Below the pieces are notes generated by a model. It was not told the DNA's origin, did not search any database, and was given only the letters and a program-made list of their open reading frames with translations. A stretch of DNA of 64,000 bases from Bradyrhizobium sp. OK095 (GTDB lineage: Bacteria; Pseudomonadota; Alphaproteobacteria; Rhizobiales; Xanthobacteraceae). Where the stretch lies: assembly GCF_900109945.1 (NCBI RefSeq), contig NZ_FOBX01000003.1:1-64000 (forward strand). The letters run 5' to 3'. This document shows, piece by piece, positions 49,562 through 57,580 of the stretch. Every line of letters starts with the position of its first letter. Position 1 is the first letter of the stretch. Position numbers and translations under genes: made by a program.

Positions 49562-49625
49562 ATCCGAAATTCGTCCGACGCCAATCCTTGGAGATGACGA
49601 TGAGCTTCGATCCCGATGAGATTCA
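49562..49625 (+). repeat. Right flanking direct repeat (5' end of the intact yunG-like gene)
   Basis: Partner of 44383-44445, with the same upstream words and first nine codons. Together the two copies bracket the GntR/ABC/aminotransferase island. Confidence 0.65.
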
Positions 49626-49950
49626 ACGCGCGCTGCGCAAGGCCTGGTCGTTGTCGACGGCGAGCCAGTGGACGGCGGACAATCCGGCGGCAGGGCAATG
49701 CAACGTCACGTCGCTGTTGATCCACGAACTCTTCGGCGGCGATCTGCTGAAGACGCCTCTGCCGGCCGGCGATCATTTTTACAATCGGATCGGAGGCAAC
49801 AGTTATGACTTCACGGCAAGCCAGTTCGAGCAGCCGATCGCTTACATGGACATTGCGACAGACCCGGCCGACGCAGAGCAAGGGGCAACAAGAGATCAAC
49901 TAGCTGAACTCAGAGCGGCATTTCAGGAGCGCCATGCCAGGTCAGGTTAG
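49600..49950 (+). CDS. YunG family protein
   Basis: A 116-residue cytoplasmic protein of the YunG family: IQRALRKAWSLSTASQWTADNPAAGQCNVTSLLIHELFGG, then HFYNRIGGNSYDFTASQF. The Cys in GQC and the His in GDHFYN are the most conserved-looking residues. The function of the family is not known to me. ATG at 49600 with GGAGATG upstream. A truncated copy of its start lies at 44420, across the island. Confidence 0.8.
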   Translation: MSFDPDEIQRALRKAWSLSTASQWTADNPAAGQCNVTSLLIHELFGGDLLKTPLPAGDHFYNRIGGNSYDFTASQFEQPIAYMDIATDPADAEQGATRDQLAELRAAFQERHARSG

Positions 49951-49993
49951 GTGATGCAGCGCTCCTCGCACCGTTTACTCCGCCGCGCGCCGG

Positions 49994-51154
49994 TCAATGT
50001 TGCCCTGCTTTCCAGTCGCGCTTGATTTTCTTGGCCAGCGACCATTTGTGAACTTCGGTCGGCCCGTCATAGATCCGAAACGCGCGGATCTCGCGGAAAG
50101 CCTGCTCGACGATCGTTTCCGTCGAGACCCCCGTGCCTCCCATCACCTGGACGCAGCGATCGGCGACGCGCATGAGAGCTTCCGACACGGCAACCTTCGC
50201 CATGGAGCTCTCGCTGGTCCCGAGCGAGCCGGAGTCGAGCACGTCTGCGCACCAGTCGATCATCAGCTCCGATTGCTTGAGATCGATCAGGTTCTCCGCC
50301 AACATGAAGCCGACGCCTTCGTGGTCGACCAGCGGTTTTCCGAACGCCTGGCGGCGGCAGGCATAGTCGGTGGCAATTTCATTGGCGCGTATCGCGAGGC
50401 CCAGCCAGCGCATGCAATGCGACAAGCGCGCGGGGCTCAGGCGAATCTGCGCATATTTGAAACCATCGCCGGAGGCGCCGAGCATCTGGTCGGCAGGCAC
50501 GCGAAGGTTTTCGATGTCGATCTCGGCATGTCCGCCGGGCATCGAACTGTCGATCGTATCCAGCACGCGCAGCGTGCGGATCGCAGGGTTCGGCAGATCG
50601 ACGAGGAACATGCAGGCGCCGTCGTCCGACTTCGCCATGACGATCCCGACCTTTGCGCCTTCGGCGCCAGTGATGAACTTCTTTCGCCCGTTGATGACCC
50701 AGTGATTGCCGTCGAGACGGCATGTCGTCTGCATCATCGACGGATCGGATCCGGCTCCGCCCGTATCCGCAGGCTCGGTCATGAAGAACGCCGAGCGCGC
50801 CTTGCCCGACACCAGCGGCTCGAGGAATCGCGCCTTCTGCTCACTGCTTCCGACCTTGCCCAACAGGTACATATTGCCTTCATCGGGCGCCATGGTGTTG
50901 CACGCCAGTGGCCCGAGCGGCGAGAGGCCGGATTTGATCAAGGCCTTTGCGGTCTCGCGCTGCGTGAGATGGGATCCGTCACTGAGAATATGCGGCGTCA
51001 GGACGCCGGCCTTGCGTGCCTTGGCGCGCAGCTCCTGCACGAGTTCGTCGCTCGGGCCGTGCGGACCTGTCCGCGGATCCTTCTCGTAGGGAATGACTTC
51101 GTTGCGGATGAACGCTTCGATCTTCGCGACAAGGCTGTCGTCTTGATGGGACAT
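49994..51154 (-). CDS. Acyl-CoA dehydrogenase family protein
   Basis: A 386-residue flavoprotein of the ACAD fold. FFMTEPADTGGAGSDPSMMQT is the FAD/substrate loop, INGRKKFITGA the beta-domain, and QVMGGTGVSTETIVEQAFRE and YDGPTEVHKW the C-terminal FAD and catalytic region, close to the ACAD10/11-like group. It oxidises an acyl-CoA to the enoyl-CoA and passes electrons to ETF. No CoA ligase or ETF genes are adjacent, so the substrate is unknown. Confidence 0.9.
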   Translation of the reverse strand: MSHQDDSLVAKIEAFIRNEVIPYEKDPRTGPHGPSDELVQELRAKARKAGVLTPHILSDGSHLTQRETAKALIKSGLSPLGPLACNTMAPDEGNMYLLGKVGSSEQKARFLEPLVSGKARSAFFMTEPADTGGAGSDPSMMQTTCRLDGNHWVINGRKKFITGAEGAKVGIVMAKSDDGACMFLVDLPNPAIRTLRVLDTIDSSMPGGHAEIDIENLRVPADQMLGASGDGFKYAQIRLSPARLSHCMRWLGLAIRANEIATDYACRRQAFGKPLVDHEGVGFMLAENLIDLKQSELMIDWCADVLDSGSLGTSESSMAKVAVSEALMRVADRCVQVMGGTGVSTETIVEQAFREIRAFRIYDGPTEVHKWSLAKKIKRDWKAGQH

Positions 51155-51550
51155 AAGGACGGAAACTCCGGTCGACCTCCGCCTCGGCGGAGTGCTGGCT
51201 TTCGATCACTTGCGCTCGACCACGGCGCTCGCAGGTGATTGCGGCGATCGATCAAAGTGACGGAGTTCGTTATATAGACGGGTGGGTCGGATTTGAGCAA
51301 CAGCGGGAGCTCTGTCGGATGACGAAAGCCACGATCCGTCGGCTCTGCGACCGCTCCAGAAGCGGACGTCCAATGAAGGGGCCTTCCTATCTGCTTAGGG
51401 CCAGGAGCGGACATTTGCTGCATGCACGCACACATTTTATAAACGGATGCTTGCTACTTGCCTATTCTGAATTGTTTGGGTATCCGCCGTGCGTCCAAGC
51501 GTTGGAAGAAATCCGACCCCACATGCAGGGATCGAGGCGTGAGGGCTCAC
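51155..51550. other. Intergenic region with no recognised gene
   Basis: About 400 bases. A small hairpin CTCCGCC (51177-51183) / GGCGGAG (51186-51192) lies just upstream of the acyl-CoA dehydrogenase. The rest has short, compositionally odd frames and no credible gene; it is visibly less GC-rich than the surroundings. Confidence 0.45.
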
Positions 51551-51985
51551 ATGAAGGTAATATTAGTCATTTTTCTCATGGGCTGGGGCGGAGCGGCTTT
51601 AACCTCTGCGACCGCTGGAGAGCTGCGGTGTCCGACCCAACAGCAAATTCCACAAGCATCGTTTAGTGTCGGCAGTCGAGAGTGGACTTTTCAGCCAAGT
51701 GTGGGACTTCGTCACGTGACGGTGATGCACGGCGACGGGGTAAGAGGTTCCAGCTCGGTTACTTGCGGACGAGGAATTGGTGACTATTCGACCTCAACTC
51801 GTGCAAATTGCCGGTTCGTGAAAGACCAGAATTCGAAGATTAAAGCGTTGCGTTTCGATCATGGTCTACTTGAAGAATGCGAAATTCCAAATGTCCCTCC
51901 GCCCGGCGTTACGAATTCCCCGGGTACATCGGGCTGGCTACACGATACCAACGACAGCTACTGCGTAGTCGTGTGTGACGACTGA
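51551..51985 (+). CDS. Small secreted cysteine-containing protein, function unknown
   Basis: A predicted 144-residue protein. Residues 1-22 look like a Sec signal (MKVILVIFLMGWGGAALTSA...A). The mature part has five or more cysteines (ELRCP, VTCGRG, ANCRF, EECEIP, YCVVVCDD), which could form disulfides in the periplasm or outside the cell. GAGGG lies at normal spacing before the ATG. Base composition differs from neighbouring genes. I do not recognise a family, so this may be a lineage-specific or acquired gene. Confidence 0.55.
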   Translation: MKVILVIFLMGWGGAALTSATAGELRCPTQQQIPQASFSVGSREWTFQPSVGLRHVTVMHGDGVRGSSSVTCGRGIGDYSTSTRANCRFVKDQNSKIKALRFDHGLLEECEIPNVPPPGVTNSPGTSGWLHDTNDSYCVVVCDD

Positions 51986-52037
51986 GTTGGGAGACGTTGA
52001 GCTACGTCGCGAAATGCGCTGATCGTCCGCTATGGGT

Positions 52038-52072
52038 CCAGGCTGTGTGAAAACCGTTCTCACACAGTCTGG
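52038..52072. repeat. Inverted repeat in a 219-base gap
   Basis: CTGTGTGA (52043-52050) and TCACACAG (52060-52067) are perfect arms; CCAG/CTGG extend them with one mismatch. On the minus strand it could end transcription from the PlsY gene. It may also be part of a dispersed repeat. Confidence 0.45.
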
Positions 52073-52204
52073 GTCAAAAGCCTGCCATCGAGCATCATGC
52101 CACGACCGGTCTGCTGAGGGCCAAAAAGCGGCCCACCGCCCCGGAGCGCCAGGATGTCGGCGACGGGTCAACAGCGGCCCATATGCGGTATCGAATCTGC
52201 CGAA

Positions 52205-52891
52205 CTACACTTGCACTTCCGCCTTCGCATCCGGGCTATGTTGGCCCAGCCGTGGCTCCGTCCTCGCCAATAGCCGTTCAATGTTGGCACGATGGCGAAC
52301 GATCACGTAGATGCCGCCTGCGATCACCAGCAACCGATAGGGCATCGGGTGCTCGAAACCGCAGACGAGAACGATGGCCGTCAACGCCGCGAGGATCGAG
52401 CCAAGGGAAACAATCCGGGTCATGGCCAGCACGACGCCAAAGACGGCCGCGGCACCCAGTCCCACCGGCCATGACATCGCGAGCAGCACGCCCAGTCCGG
52501 TCGCTGCGGATTTGCCGCCTGTAAAGTTTAACCAGATCGAGCGGCCATGCCCGAACAGCACGGCAACTCCTGCCAGACAGACCGTCCATGGCACCCAGAC
52601 TTGCAGTTCAAGCGCGGTCGGTGGCGTCGAGGAAAGCGCCAGAGGGAGCCAGGGACAGAACCAGCGGGCGACAACGATGGCAGCGACGCCCTTCAGCACA
52701 TCGGTGATGAGCACCGCCAATGCGGGCCATTTGCCAAGCGTCCGCAAGACATTCGTTGCCCCGGTGGACCTGGAGCCGTGCTCTCGAATATCGATACCCC
52801 CAAGCAGTTTTCCTGCCAGATAGCCCGTGGGCGTGGAACCCAGGAGATAGGCGATCACCAAGCCAAACGCGCTCGCCGTCCAGAAAGTCAT
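52205..52891 (-). CDS. plsY: PlsY-type glycerol-3-phosphate acyltransferase
   Basis: A 228-residue membrane protein with five or more hydrophobic segments. It contains the three PlsY motifs: YLLGSTPTGYLAGKLLGGIDIR then HGSRSTGATNVLR, the GHGRSIWLNFTGGKSAATG loop, and the late HR pair in VRHRANIERLL. PlsY transfers acyl groups from acyl-phosphate to glycerol 3-phosphate. The usual GSGNIGATN is GSRSTGATN here, a version I associate with cyanobacterial-type enzymes. ATG at 52891. It could be a second, acquired copy. Confidence 0.85.
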   Translation of the reverse strand: MTFWTASAFGLVIAYLLGSTPTGYLAGKLLGGIDIREHGSRSTGATNVLRTLGKWPALAVLITDVLKGVAAIVVARWFCPWLPLALSSTPPTALELQVWVPWTVCLAGVAVLFGHGRSIWLNFTGGKSAATGLGVLLAMSWPVGLGAAAVFGVVLAMTRIVSLGSILAALTAIVLVCGFEHPMPYRLLVIAGGIYVIVRHRANIERLLARTEPRLGQHSPDAKAEVQV

Positions 52892-53037
52892 GGGTCGATG
52901 TCCAGTGTTGGTACTCGGTATTTTACCGCTGACTTTGCCTGACCGCCATGGCGTTCGAAGCCTCAGCACGCGAGGCGGCAAGAATGTTGACGGGATGGAA
53001 AAGGTCAGAAGAATATCGAAGGATTAGGGAGCAACGC

Positions 53038-53811
53038 ATGGCAATAGTCTTCATCACCGGTAGCACGGATGGTCTCGGCCGGGCGGCGGCGCAATCTCTG
53101 CTCGATAAGGGACACCGCGTGGTGCTGCATGCGCGATCGACGGATCGTGCCGCCGCGGTCGATGAGTTCGCATCACAGGCGGCGGGGATTGTGGTCGGCG
53201 ATCTCAGAAGCGCCGTCGAGACAAAGGACATCGCAAACCAGGTCAACGCGATCGGATGCATGGATGCGATCATCCACAACGCTGGCGTTTACACCGAGCG
53301 GAGTCGCGGCTCGACGCCGGAAGGCCATGCCGGCGCGCTGGCGATCAACACGCTTGCGCCGTACATGCTGACGGCCCTGATCGAGCGGCCGGCGCGGCTG
53401 GTGTATCTCAGCAGTGGCCTTCATCGCGGCGGAGAGGGATCATTGCGCGACCTCGATTGGACGAAGCGGAGCTGGGATGCGGCAAAAGCCTATGCCGAGA
53501 GCAAGCTGCATGCGGTCGCGCTCGCTTCCGCGTTGGCGCGGCGCTGGCCGCACATTTTGAGCAACGCCGTCGATCCGGGGTGGGTGCGCACCAAAATGGG
53601 CGGTGCGGGTGCGCCGGTGGATCTGGACACTGGACAGCGAACACAGAGCTGGCTTGCCGTGAGCGAGGAGCCGGTCGCGATGGTCAGCGGCCGCTACTGG
53701 CATCACCTCCAGCAGGAGCAGCCGGCCGCGGAGGCGATCGATCCGAAATTCCAAGACGAGCTCATCAACAGATTGGGCGAGCTGACGGGCGTCAAGCTTC
53801 CGGCGGCCTAG
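53038..53811 (+). CDS. Short-chain dehydrogenase/reductase (daunorubicin C-13 ketoreductase-like)
   Basis: A 257-residue SDR: TGSTDGLGRAAAQSL, NAGVYT, catalytic Ser in VYLSSGLH, and YAESK. VLHARSTDRAAAV after the second strand suggests NADPH. AGGGAG precedes the ATG at 53038. It is divergent from plsY and followed by a terminator, so it stands alone. Substrate unknown. Confidence 0.86.
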   Translation: MAIVFITGSTDGLGRAAAQSLLDKGHRVVLHARSTDRAAAVDEFASQAAGIVVGDLRSAVETKDIANQVNAIGCMDAIIHNAGVYTERSRGSTPEGHAGALAINTLAPYMLTALIERPARLVYLSSGLHRGGEGSLRDLDWTKRSWDAAKAYAESKLHAVALASALARRWPHILSNAVDPGWVRTKMGGAGAPVDLDTGQRTQSWLAVSEEPVAMVSGRYWHHLQQEQPAAEAIDPKFQDELINRLGELTGVKLPAA

Positions 53812-53841
53812 CCTGCGGCTTACACCAACCTGACAGGGCCC

Positions 53842-53868
53842 AAAAAGGCCGGTCAGCGCCGCCTTTTT
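53842..53868 (+). terminator. Intrinsic terminator after the SDR gene
   Basis: AAAAAGGC (53842-53849) pairs with GCCTTTTT (53861-53868) around an 11-base GC-rich loop, which gives a hairpin with a U tract. Confidence 0.75.
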
Positions 53869-53952
53869 GCTGGCTGAAATCGCGCGGATGGTGGAAGAGA
53901 GCGAAGATACGGCGCGAGCCGTATGAAGATTTGACAGCCTTGCGGACATGCG

Positions 53953-54627
53953 ATGCGCCTTCTGATCGTCGAGGACAATGCCGAGCTGTCGCGGCTCGTC
54001 GCGAGCGGCCTGTCGTCGGCCGGGTACCAGAGCGACATCGTCGGCAGCGCCGCTGAAGCGCGCGAAGCGGTCAGCAGCGTCAGCTATGCCGCGATGATCC
54101 TCGACCTCGGCCTGCCCGACGGCGACGGCCTGTCGGTGCTGCGCGAGTTGCGCCGGCAGATGGAGCCGCTGCCGGTGCTGGTGCTGACCGCGCGCGGCGG
54201 TTTGCAGGACCGCGTCAGCGGCCTGCGCAGCGGCGCCGACGACTATCTCGCAAAACCGTTCGCGATGGAGGAGCTGGTGGCGCGGCTGGAGGCGATTTTG
54301 CGCCGGCCGGGCCAGTTGCTGGGGCGCTCGCTGCGCCTCGCCAACCTCATCTACGACACCGAGAGCCGCCAGATCTTCGTCGACGACCAGCCGCGGATCA
54401 TTTCTGCGCGCGAGACCTCGGTGCTGGAGATCCTGCTGCGACGGCAGGGGCGGGTGGTGCCGAAGAAGAACGTCGAGGATCACATCTTCGGCCTCGAAGG
54501 CGAGGTCGCCTCCAACGCCGTCGAGGTCTACGTCTCGCGGCTGCGCAAGCAGCTCACCGAGCACGGCGCCAAGGTCGTGATCCACACCATTCGCGGCGTC
54601 GGCTATCTCATGGCCGAGGAGAAATAG
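53953..54627 (+). CDS. OmpR-family response regulator (TctD/QseB-like)
   Basis: A 224-residue regulator. Receiver domain 1-115 with the acidic pocket Glu/Asp at 7-8, phospho-acceptor Asp51 in LDLGLPDGDG and Lys101 in AKPF; winged-helix DNA-binding domain about 125-222 (NAVEVYVSRLRKQL, TIRGVGYLM). It lies one base before its partner kinase, so the two are co-translated. TctD-like regulators often control carboxylate uptake; the TRAP permease genes 3 kb away are possible targets. Confidence 0.92.
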   Translation: MRLLIVEDNAELSRLVASGLSSAGYQSDIVGSAAEAREAVSSVSYAAMILDLGLPDGDGLSVLRELRRQMEPLPVLVLTARGGLQDRVSGLRSGADDYLAKPFAMEELVARLEAILRRPGQLLGRSLRLANLIYDTESRQIFVDDQPRIISARETSVLEILLRRQGRVVPKKNVEDHIFGLEGEVASNAVEVYVSRLRKQLTEHGAKVVIHTIRGVGYLMAEEK

Positions 54628-54628
54628 C

Positions 54629-56032
54629 GTGGCCCAAGTTGGATTTCGCGCCGGGGCATTCGCCAGGCCGACGTTCAAATCGCTGATCTCGCGCATCGTG
54701 TTCATGCACATCGTCGCAGTCGCGGTGGTCGCGATCTTCCTGCCGCTGGTGCTGTTCTGGCTGTTGAACTCGGAGGTCGACCAACTGCATCGGGAGGCCA
54801 TGCGGGCCCAGGCCGAGGTGCTCGCCGAGCGCATCGTTCCGCAGGTGGACGGTACGTTGACGTTCAATCTGCCCGACAGTCTCAGGGGCCTCTACTCGGA
54901 CGCTTACGGCCGTTACCAGTACGACATTCGCGATGCCGAGGGCCGGTTGCTGTTCTCCTCGCATCGGCTGACTGGGGCGGCCGCATCGGCTCCGCGGTTG
55001 TCCGAGACCATTTCCGGCGCCGGCGTCACCCGGATCATCGAAGGCAAGACGGTGCGCATCCAGGTCGCCGAAGATCTGGCGCATCGTGACGTCATCATCG
55101 ACGATATCATCTCGAACTTCTTCCGGCGGGTGGGGTGGATCACCATCCCGATCATGCTGATCCTGCTCGCCATCGACATCATCATCTTCCGCCGCGCGAT
55201 CGCGCCGCTGTGGAAGGCCTCGGAGGAGGCCAGCAATATCGGCCCGGCGCGCACCCACATCCGCCTGCCGACCGAACAGATCCCGCGCGAGATCATGCCG
55301 CTCGTCACCGCGGTGAACCAGGCGCTCGACCGCCTCGAGGACGGCTTTCGGGTGCAGCGGCAGTTCACGGCGGATGCCGCGCATCAATTGCGCACGCCAC
55401 TGACCATCCTGCGCACGCGGATCGAGACGCTTGGCGACGGTGCCGCAAGAGAGACATTGCATGCCGACATCGAGGGTATGAGCCGCATCGTCGCCCAGCT
55501 GCTGGAGATCGCCGAGCTCGACACGCTGGTGCTCGATCCCGGCGAGACGGCCGATCTGCGCGCCGTCTGCACCGAGGTGGTTGGTTCGATCGCGCCGTTC
55601 GCGCTGGCCCAGCACAAGGACATCGCGCTCAAGGGCGCTGATGCGCCGGTGATGATCCACGGCAATTCCGAGATGCTCCAGCGCGCGATCTTCAACCTTG
55701 CCGAAAACGCTATCAAATTCACCGCGAAGGACACCTCGGTCGACGTCGAGGTGGGCAACGACGGCTCGGTGCGCGTGCGCGATTGCGGCCCGGGCATCAC
55801 GGAGGCCGAGCGCGAACTGATCTTCCAGCGCTTCTGGCGCCGCGACCGCCAGCGCAGCGACGGCGCGGGCCTCGGGCTTTCGATCGTGCGCGGCGTCGCG
55901 GACGATCACGCCGCGACGGTGGCGGTGGAGAATCTTCCGGGCGGCGGCGCGGAGTTCACGCTGCGGTTTCGGCTGGCGGAGGGAGCTTCTTTTCCCTCTC
56001 CCCTTGTGGGAGAGGGTGGCTCGCCGCGATAG
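54629..56032 (+). CDS. Sensor histidine kinase (TctE/QseC-like)
   Basis: A 467-residue membrane kinase with two membrane segments (about 20-45 and 168-188), a periplasmic sensor of about 120 residues between them, a HAMP-like linker, His252 in DAAHQLRTPLTIL, and an ATPase domain with NLAENAIKF, DCGPGI and GAGLGLSIV. Its last 11 residues (SFPSPLVGEGG and on) and the stop codon come from a dispersed GC-rich repeat, so the natural C-terminus was probably shorter. GTG start at 54629. Confidence 0.9.
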   Translation: MAQVGFRAGAFARPTFKSLISRIVFMHIVAVAVVAIFLPLVLFWLLNSEVDQLHREAMRAQAEVLAERIVPQVDGTLTFNLPDSLRGLYSDAYGRYQYDIRDAEGRLLFSSHRLTGAAASAPRLSETISGAGVTRIIEGKTVRIQVAEDLAHRDVIIDDIISNFFRRVGWITIPIMLILLAIDIIIFRRAIAPLWKASEEASNIGPARTHIRLPTEQIPREIMPLVTAVNQALDRLEDGFRVQRQFTADAAHQLRTPLTILRTRIETLGDGAARETLHADIEGMSRIVAQLLEIAELDTLVLDPGETADLRAVCTEVVGSIAPFALAQHKDIALKGADAPVMIHGNSEMLQRAIFNLAENAIKFTAKDTSVDVEVGNDGSVRVRDCGPGITEAERELIFQRFWRRDRQRSDGAGLGLSIVRGVADDHAATVAVENLPGGGAEFTLRFRLAEGASFPSPLVGEGGSPR

Positions 56033-56145
56033 CGGCGAGACGGGTGAGGGGTTCTCTCCGCGCGTTCATCTCGCACAATTGAGTTCGCCGATAGATACCC
56101 CTCATCCGGCGCTTTCGCGCCACCTTCCCCCACAAGGGGGGAAGG
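55994..56145. repeat. Dispersed GC-rich repeat cluster
   Basis: Successive hairpins: CCCTCTCCC/GGGAGAGGG (55994-56016), CTCGCCGC/GCGGCGAG (56020-56039) and CCTTCCCC/GGGGAAGG (56123-56145), with GACGGGTGAGGGG and CCCCTCATCCGGCG between. This combination is a common intergenic repeat in Bradyrhizobium-type genomes. It lies between convergent genes and may also act as a terminator. Confidence 0.8.
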
Positions 56146-56159
56146 AAGTGAGGAAGCCG

Positions 56160-57473
56160 CTATTTCAGCTTGCCGTTGGACAAATCCATGATCATGCGGG
56201 TGGCCAGATAAAGCCGCGGCACGATGGTGTCGAGCTTCACATACTCCGCATCGTTGGAGTGCGCGCCGAAGCCTGACAGGCCCATGCCTTCGACCACAGC
56301 GCCGTTGGTCTTGAGCGCCGCAAACGCAGCGTCGGTGCCGCCGCCGGTTGCCTTCTCGTCGACCTTGAGAGGCAGTCCGATCTCCCCATAGATCGTCTTG
56401 CCATAGGCGGCCACGCGGCGCGAGGCGTCGTTGGCCTCGAGCGGCGGACGGCGCACCTCGAATTTCAACGCCACTTTGGAATCGGGCAGCAGGCGATTCT
56501 TGATCTTGTCCTGCAGCGCCTTCTCCAGCTCGTCGAAATCGGCGACCTTGAGCGCGCGCGCATCGGCCTGCGCGGTGGCTTCGGCAGGGATCACGTTGCG
56601 ATTGGTGCCGGCCTTGGAGACCGTCCAGTTCAGCTTCAGGCCCTGTTCCGGCCTGGACAGGTCCTTCATCTGCAGCACCTGGTGCGAGAGCTCGTAGAGC
56701 GCATTGATGCCGCCCTCGGGCCTCGCGCCCGCATGCGAAGACTTGCCGATCACCGTGAGATAGGCCGAGCCGATGCCGCTGGTGGCGAGCCGCAGCGTGC
56801 CGTCGGTGCCGCCGCCCTCGAACGAGAACACCACATCCTGATCGGAAGCGAATTTGGTGATGGTGCTGCGCCAGCCGGGCGAGGAGATTTCCTCGTCGCC
56901 ATTGGTGAGCACCGTGAGCGTGCCGTAATCGCTGAAGTTCAGCTTCTGCAGCAACGCCACGGTATGGAGAATGAGCGCGACGCCCTGTTTGTCGTCGGCA
57001 ATGCCGAGGCCGTAGGCCTTGTCGCCGTCGACGCGGAACGGCTGGTCCTTCAGCATGCCCTTCAGGTACACCGTGTCCATGTGGGCGATCAGCATGATCT
57101 TCTTGCTGCCTGTGCCCTTGAATGTGGCGTGCACGGCCGGACCGATCTTCTCGGGCGTGTCGTCGAGGCGATAGATATCGGTGGGTTGAAGGATCTCGAC
57201 CGTGCCGCCGATCTGCTTGAGCTGGCCGGCAACGCGCTCGGCGATCTGGTTCAAGCCTTCGACATCCTTGCTGCCGGATTCGATGCTGACGAGATCGCGC
57301 AGTGTGTCGAGCAGCGGCTGCTGCTCCTTTTGCGCCAGCGCGTGGACATCGGCCATGACATTCGCACTGGGCTCGGCATGCACGATTGTTGCGGCACTTG
57401 CCAGCCAGAGCGAGGCGATCAACGGAGCGACGAGTAACGGAGCAGAGTGCAATCGAGGCATGCGGCAGTCCAT
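56160..57473 (-). CDS. M20-family metallopeptidase (glutamate carboxypeptidase, CPG2-like)
   Basis: A 437-residue secreted zinc peptidase with a signal peptide (about 1-33, ending VHAEP). Metal ligands: His/Asp in LIAHMDTVY, Asp in IADDKQG, Glu pair in NGDEEISSPG, acidic residue in FEGGGTDG and the final His in FGAHSNDAEY. The dimerisation domain holds the His in SSHAGARPEG. CPG2 removes C-terminal glutamate from folate-like compounds. ATG at 57473; a second in-frame ATG four codons on is possible. Confidence 0.88.
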   Translation of the reverse strand: MDCRMPRLHSAPLLVAPLIASLWLASAATIVHAEPSANVMADVHALAQKEQQPLLDTLRDLVSIESGSKDVEGLNQIAERVAGQLKQIGGTVEILQPTDIYRLDDTPEKIGPAVHATFKGTGSKKIMLIAHMDTVYLKGMLKDQPFRVDGDKAYGLGIADDKQGVALILHTVALLQKLNFSDYGTLTVLTNGDEEISSPGWRSTITKFASDQDVVFSFEGGGTDGTLRLATSGIGSAYLTVIGKSSHAGARPEGGINALYELSHQVLQMKDLSRPEQGLKLNWTVSKAGTNRNVIPAEATAQADARALKVADFDELEKALQDKIKNRLLPDSKVALKFEVRRPPLEANDASRRVAAYGKTIYGEIGLPLKVDEKATGGGTDAAFAALKTNGAVVEGMGLSGFGAHSNDAEYVKLDTIVPRLYLATRMIMDLSNGKLK

Positions 57474-57532
57474 AGGCTGGAGGATGGCCCGGTATGCCTG
57501 TGTTTCCGACGCTTGTCACCCGGGCCGGCGCG

Positions 57533-57566
57533 CGCATCATGTTCCGCTTGGACGGAACATGATGCG
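57533..57566 (-). terminator. 14-bp perfect hairpin after the TRAP permease operon
   Basis: CGCATCATGTTCCG (57533-57546) pairs perfectly with CGGAACATGATGCG (57553-57566) around CTTGGA. It lies 15 bases beyond the DctM stop on the minus strand. There is no U tract, so it may act as an mRNA end or be a dispersed repeat. Confidence 0.5.
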
Positions 57567-57580
57567 ATGGCGATGGCCGG

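Noticed and set aside
51235..51666. A 143-codon open frame upstream of the secreted protein
   Set aside because: It overlaps the better-supported frame at 51551 and has no ribosome site or family feature.
51938..52171. A 77-codon minus-strand frame
   Set aside because: Arg/Trp/Pro-rich and centred on an inverted repeat; more likely repeat DNA than a gene.
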